Of a stretch of 7,811 nucleotides of DNA, positions 6,178 through 7,811 are shown one piece after another (positions within the stretch are counted from its first letter, which is position 1; every line of letters starts with the position of its first letter). The stretch lies in assembly GCA_028290125.1 (NCBI GenBank), contig JAQGKM010000459.1, forward strand, positions 1 to 7,811, written 5' to 3'. The notes under the pieces were generated by a model. That model saw nothing but the letters and a program-made list of their open reading frames with translations, was not told where the DNA came from and did no database searches. The position numbers and the translations under genes were made by a program. The DNA comes from Hyphomicrobiales bacterium. Its GTDB lineage: Bacteria; Pseudomonadota; Alphaproteobacteria; Rhizobiales; Beijerinckiaceae.

Positions 6178-6664
6178 TCGCACAGGTCTTCGCGACGACA
6201 TCTGGGTGCGCTCGGAAGACGGCGCGTCCGGCGCCGAGCACGTCATCGTCGGCTTCGCCTATCTCGATGCGGCGCTCGCCGGCAATGGACGCGGCCGCAA
6301 GATCGGCGTCGCCATCGCCAATGACGTAAAGGCCTCTGCGCTGGAGCCGTATCTCGAACAGGTCGAGCTGATCTCCATCGCGTTTCCCAACTACGGCGAC
6401 GGGCGCGGCTTCTCGATTGCGAAGCAGTTGCGTGCGCTGGGCTTCAAGGGCGTGCTGCGCGCGCACGGCCCGCTGATCGCCGACCAGTTCGCCTATGCGC
6501 TCGACTGCGGCTTCGACGAAATCGACCTGCCCGACAGCGTCGCATTGCGTCAGCCGATCGAACAATGGCTCGCCATGGCGGGCACGATCAGCCACACCTA
6601 CCAGCGCGGCTACGGGGCGCAGAACATTCTCGACGCCCGCCGCGCCGCCCGCACGACAGTCTGA
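6164..6664 (+). CDS. DUF934 family protein, sulfite reductase operon partner
   Basis: A 166-residue soluble protein of the DUF934 family, normally encoded right after cysI in proteobacteria and sometimes labelled an oxidoreductase or CysH-related protein without biochemical proof. The family signature FPNYGDGRGFSIAKQLR is at 74-90, followed by GVLRAHGPLIADQ (96-108) and the C-terminal TYQRGYG (145-151). The only cysteine is C115, so redox chemistry by a cysteine pair is unlikely. Start is the ATG at 6164, inside the end of cysI, preceded by GGAG (6153-6156); the 14-base overlap implies coupled translation. Its fixed partnership suggests a role in electron delivery to, or assembly of, the sulfite reductase; that is inference. 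In many relatives cysH follows here, but in this window an Lrp-type regulator does. Confidence 0.9.
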   Translation: MPLLDRTGLRDDIWVRSEDGASGAEHVIVGFAYLDAALAGNGRGRKIGVAIANDVKASALEPYLEQVELISIAFPNYGDGRGFSIAKQLRALGFKGVLRAHGPLIADQFAYALDCGFDEIDLPDSVALRQPIEQWLAMAGTISHTYQRGYGAQNILDARRAARTTV

Positions 6665-6674
6665 GGCGCGCTGC

Positions 6675-7139
6675 ATGGACTCGATCGACCGCAAGATCCT
6701 CACAGCCCTGCAGGCGGACGCCACCATCTCGGTCGCGGAGCTCGCCGATCGCGTCGGCCTGTCGCAGACGCCTTGCTGGAAACGCGTCCAGCGACTCGAG
6801 GCCAAGGGCATCATCCTCGGCCGCGTCGCGCTCGTGTCCCCTGAAAAAATCGGGCTGGGTCTCACCGTCTTCGTGCAGATCGAGATCCCCGATCATTCCG
6901 TGCACTGGCTCGACCGCTTTGCGCGCGCCGTCACGGCCATGCCCGAGGTGATGGAATTCTACCGCATGGCCGGGGACGTCGATTACCTGCTTCGCGTGGT
7001 CGTCGCCGACATGGCCGACTACGATCGCTTCTACAAGAAGCTGATCGAGGAATTCCAGCTCAAGAACGTCACCTCCCGCTTCGCCATGGAGCGGATCAAA
7101 TCCACGACGGCGTTCCGGGTGCCTGAAACGGCCGCGTGA
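6675..7139 (+). CDS. Lrp/AsnC-family regulator, CyuR (YbaO/DecR)-like
   Basis: A 154-residue DNA-binding regulator with an N-terminal winged helix-turn-helix (about 3-50; recognition helix around LSQTPCWKRVQRLE, 29-42). The C-terminal effector-binding RAM domain runs from about 66 to 143 (VFVQIEI, and MAGDVDYLLRVVVADM at 98-113). The segments TPCWKR, RVALVSPEKIGLGLT, MPEV, RMAG and FAMERIKSTT closely follow E. coli CyuR (formerly YbaO/DecR). CyuR responds to L-cysteine and controls cysteine-degrading genes. By that resemblance, and by lying ten bases after the DUF934 stop in a sulfite reductase operon, I infer a cysteine-responsive regulator of this operon or of the transporter that follows. 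Members of the family form dimers to octamers. The single cysteine (C34) lies in the recognition helix. GAGG at 6663-6666 may serve as RBS. The exact effector is unproven. Confidence 0.92.
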   Translation: MDSIDRKILTALQADATISVAELADRVGLSQTPCWKRVQRLEAKGIILGRVALVSPEKIGLGLTVFVQIEIPDHSVHWLDRFARAVTAMPEVMEFYRMAGDVDYLLRVVVADMADYDRFYKKLIEEFQLKNVTSRFAMERIKSTTAFRVPETAA

Positions 7140-7198
7140 TTTTTTCCCGGCTCTGGTGCAGATTGCGCATCGGAGGGCGCGGCTCGAACCGCAGCCCC

Positions 7199-7205
7199 GG
7201 GAGGA
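7199..7205 (+). promoter_or_regulatory. Strong ribosome binding site deciding the transporter gene start
   Basis: GGGAGGA precedes two consecutive ATG codons at 7208 and 7211. Spacing from the GGAGG core is three bases to the first and six to the second, so the second is the more likely start. Confidence 0.6.
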
Positions 7206-7210
7206 ACATG

Positions 7211-7811
7211 ATGAAACTTCATTCGACTCTGGCGCTGGGTCTCGGCGCGCTCGTCGCGCTCAGCGCCTCCGCACAGGCGCAGGACAAACTCAAGGTCGCG
7301 GTCGGACAACGCGGCGTCTACGAGAACTCCGTTTCCGAGCTCGGCCAGGACAAGGGCTTCTTCAAGAAACATGGCCTCGTACTCGACGTGCTCTACACGC
7401 AGGGCTCGGGCGAAACCCAGCAGGCAGTGATCTCCGGCTCGGTCGACATCGGCATCGGCGTCGGCACGCATTCGGTGATGGGCGCCTTCTCGAAGGGCGC
7501 ACCGATCCGCGCCATCGGGTCGACGATCACCGGGGCGTATGAATTCTGGTACGTGCGCGCGGATTCGCCGATCAAGACCTTCAAGGACGCGGCCGACAAG
7601 ACGGTTGCGTATTCCACCAACGGCTCCTCGACCATGATGATGGTCGCGGCCATGCAGAAGCAGTTCGACGCCAAGGTGAAGCCGACCGCAACCGGCAGCC
7701 CGACCGCGACCTTCACGCAGGTGATGAGCGGCCAGATCGATGTCGGCTGGTCCGCGCCGCCGCTCGCCTATCAGCCGGTGATGGACGGCAAGACGCGCAT
7801 GCTGGTGCCGG
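7211..7811 (+). CDS. ABC transporter periplasmic substrate-binding protein, NMT1/SsuA/TauA-like (3' end off the window)
   Basis: The first 200 residues of a periplasmic binding protein for an ABC importer. A classic Sec signal peptide comes first: K2, a hydrophobic core (LALGLGALVALSA, 7-19) and probable cleavage after AQA (residue 23). The mature protein starts with KLKVAVGQRG and continues with LGQDKGFFKKHGLVLDV, the typical NMT1/SsuA/TauA motif in which the bound molecule is described as a path from a fast helper to a gene-length tail. Next come QAVISGSVDIGIG (about 72-84), the hinge-like AYSTNGSSTMMM and QVMSGQIDVGWSA. This family imports sulfonates, taurine, nitrate, pyrimidine precursors or aromatic acids; residues seen here do not settle which. 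A sulfur compound is suggested, weakly, by the preceding sulfite reductase and cysteine-regulator genes. The 71-base gap before it, with TTTTTT at 7139-7145 region, leaves open whether it shares the operon transcript. Permease and ATPase genes would be expected beyond the edge. Confidence 0.88.
   Translation, partial: MKLHSTLALGLGALVALSASAQAQDKLKVAVGQRGVYENSVSELGQDKGFFKKHGLVLDVLYTQGSGETQQAVISGSVDIGIGVGTHSVMGAFSKGAPIRAIGSTITGAYEFWYVRADSPIKTFKDAADKTVAYSTNGSSTMMMVAAMQKQFDAKVKPTATGSPTATFTQVMSGQIDVGWSAPPLAYQPVMDGKTRMLVP

Noticed and set aside
4429..6246. Open minus-strand frame of 605 codons
   Set aside because: It lies opposite cysI and parts of both DUF genes, which have clear motifs and good spacing. 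The product is low-complexity Asp/Arg/Val-rich and unlike any family I know.
7154..7166. Sigma54-like TGGTGC...TTGC before the transporter gene
   Set aside because: The GG and GC elements are separated by 8 bases, not the required 10.
1..7811. CRISPR arrays, insertion sequences, tRNA genes, attachment sites
   Set aside because: No regularly spaced direct repeats, transposase motifs, terminal inverted repeats or tRNA-like cloverleaf were seen, and base composition is even except for a short AT-richer stretch near 3930-4110.

Overview
The window looks like a chromosomal segment of a high-GC alphaproteobacterium, most likely from the Hyphomicrobiales (Rhizobiales). This rests on the gene order DUF2849 - cysI - DUF934, the lack of a cysJ flavoprotein gene next to cysI, and the uniform GC-rich codon use. 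No mobile element, CRISPR array, tRNA or rRNA is visible.

Left half (1-3632): signalling and redox genes. A membrane-bound hybrid sensor histidine kinase runs leftwards and is cut by the left edge inside its C-terminal receiver domain. Divergent from it is a YfcG-like glutathione-dependent disulfide reductase, with a 7-bp-arm inverted repeat and a plausible sigma70-type promoter in the gap. That gene converges on a stand-alone EAL-domain protein on the minus strand. The two are separated by a perfect 11-bp inverted repeat that probably serves as a two-way terminator. The EAL protein keeps most catalytic residues but has Ala in place of the Asp of the KID motif.

Middle (3633-4166): a 534-base gap without a convincing protein gene. 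On the minus strand it carries what looks like a small RNA: a 9-bp stem-loop, an unpaired CTCCTCCC (anti-Shine-Dalgarno) stretch, and a GC hairpin followed by TTTCTTTT. Nearer the plus-strand operon it holds a 15-bp palindrome and a good sigma70-like promoter (TTGCCC, 17 bp, TAATTT).

Right half (4167-7811): a tight plus-strand sulfur-assimilation operon. DUF2849, CysI sulfite reductase hemoprotein (1 base after the DUF2849 stop) and DUF934 (overlapping cysI by 14 bases) are followed 10 bases later by an Lrp/AsnC regulator. That regulator closely resembles the cysteine-responsive CyuR (YbaO/DecR) of enteric bacteria. CysI makes sulfide from sulfite for cysteine synthesis, so a cysteine-sensing regulator in the same transcript suggests a feedback loop. 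After 71 bases comes the start of a periplasmic substrate-binding protein of the NMT1/SsuA/TauA type, cut by the right edge. It probably begins an ABC importer operon of unknown substrate.

Most of the window is ordinary. The parts most worth a second look are the CyuR-like gene in the cysI operon, the anti-SD small RNA candidate and the altered EAL active site.
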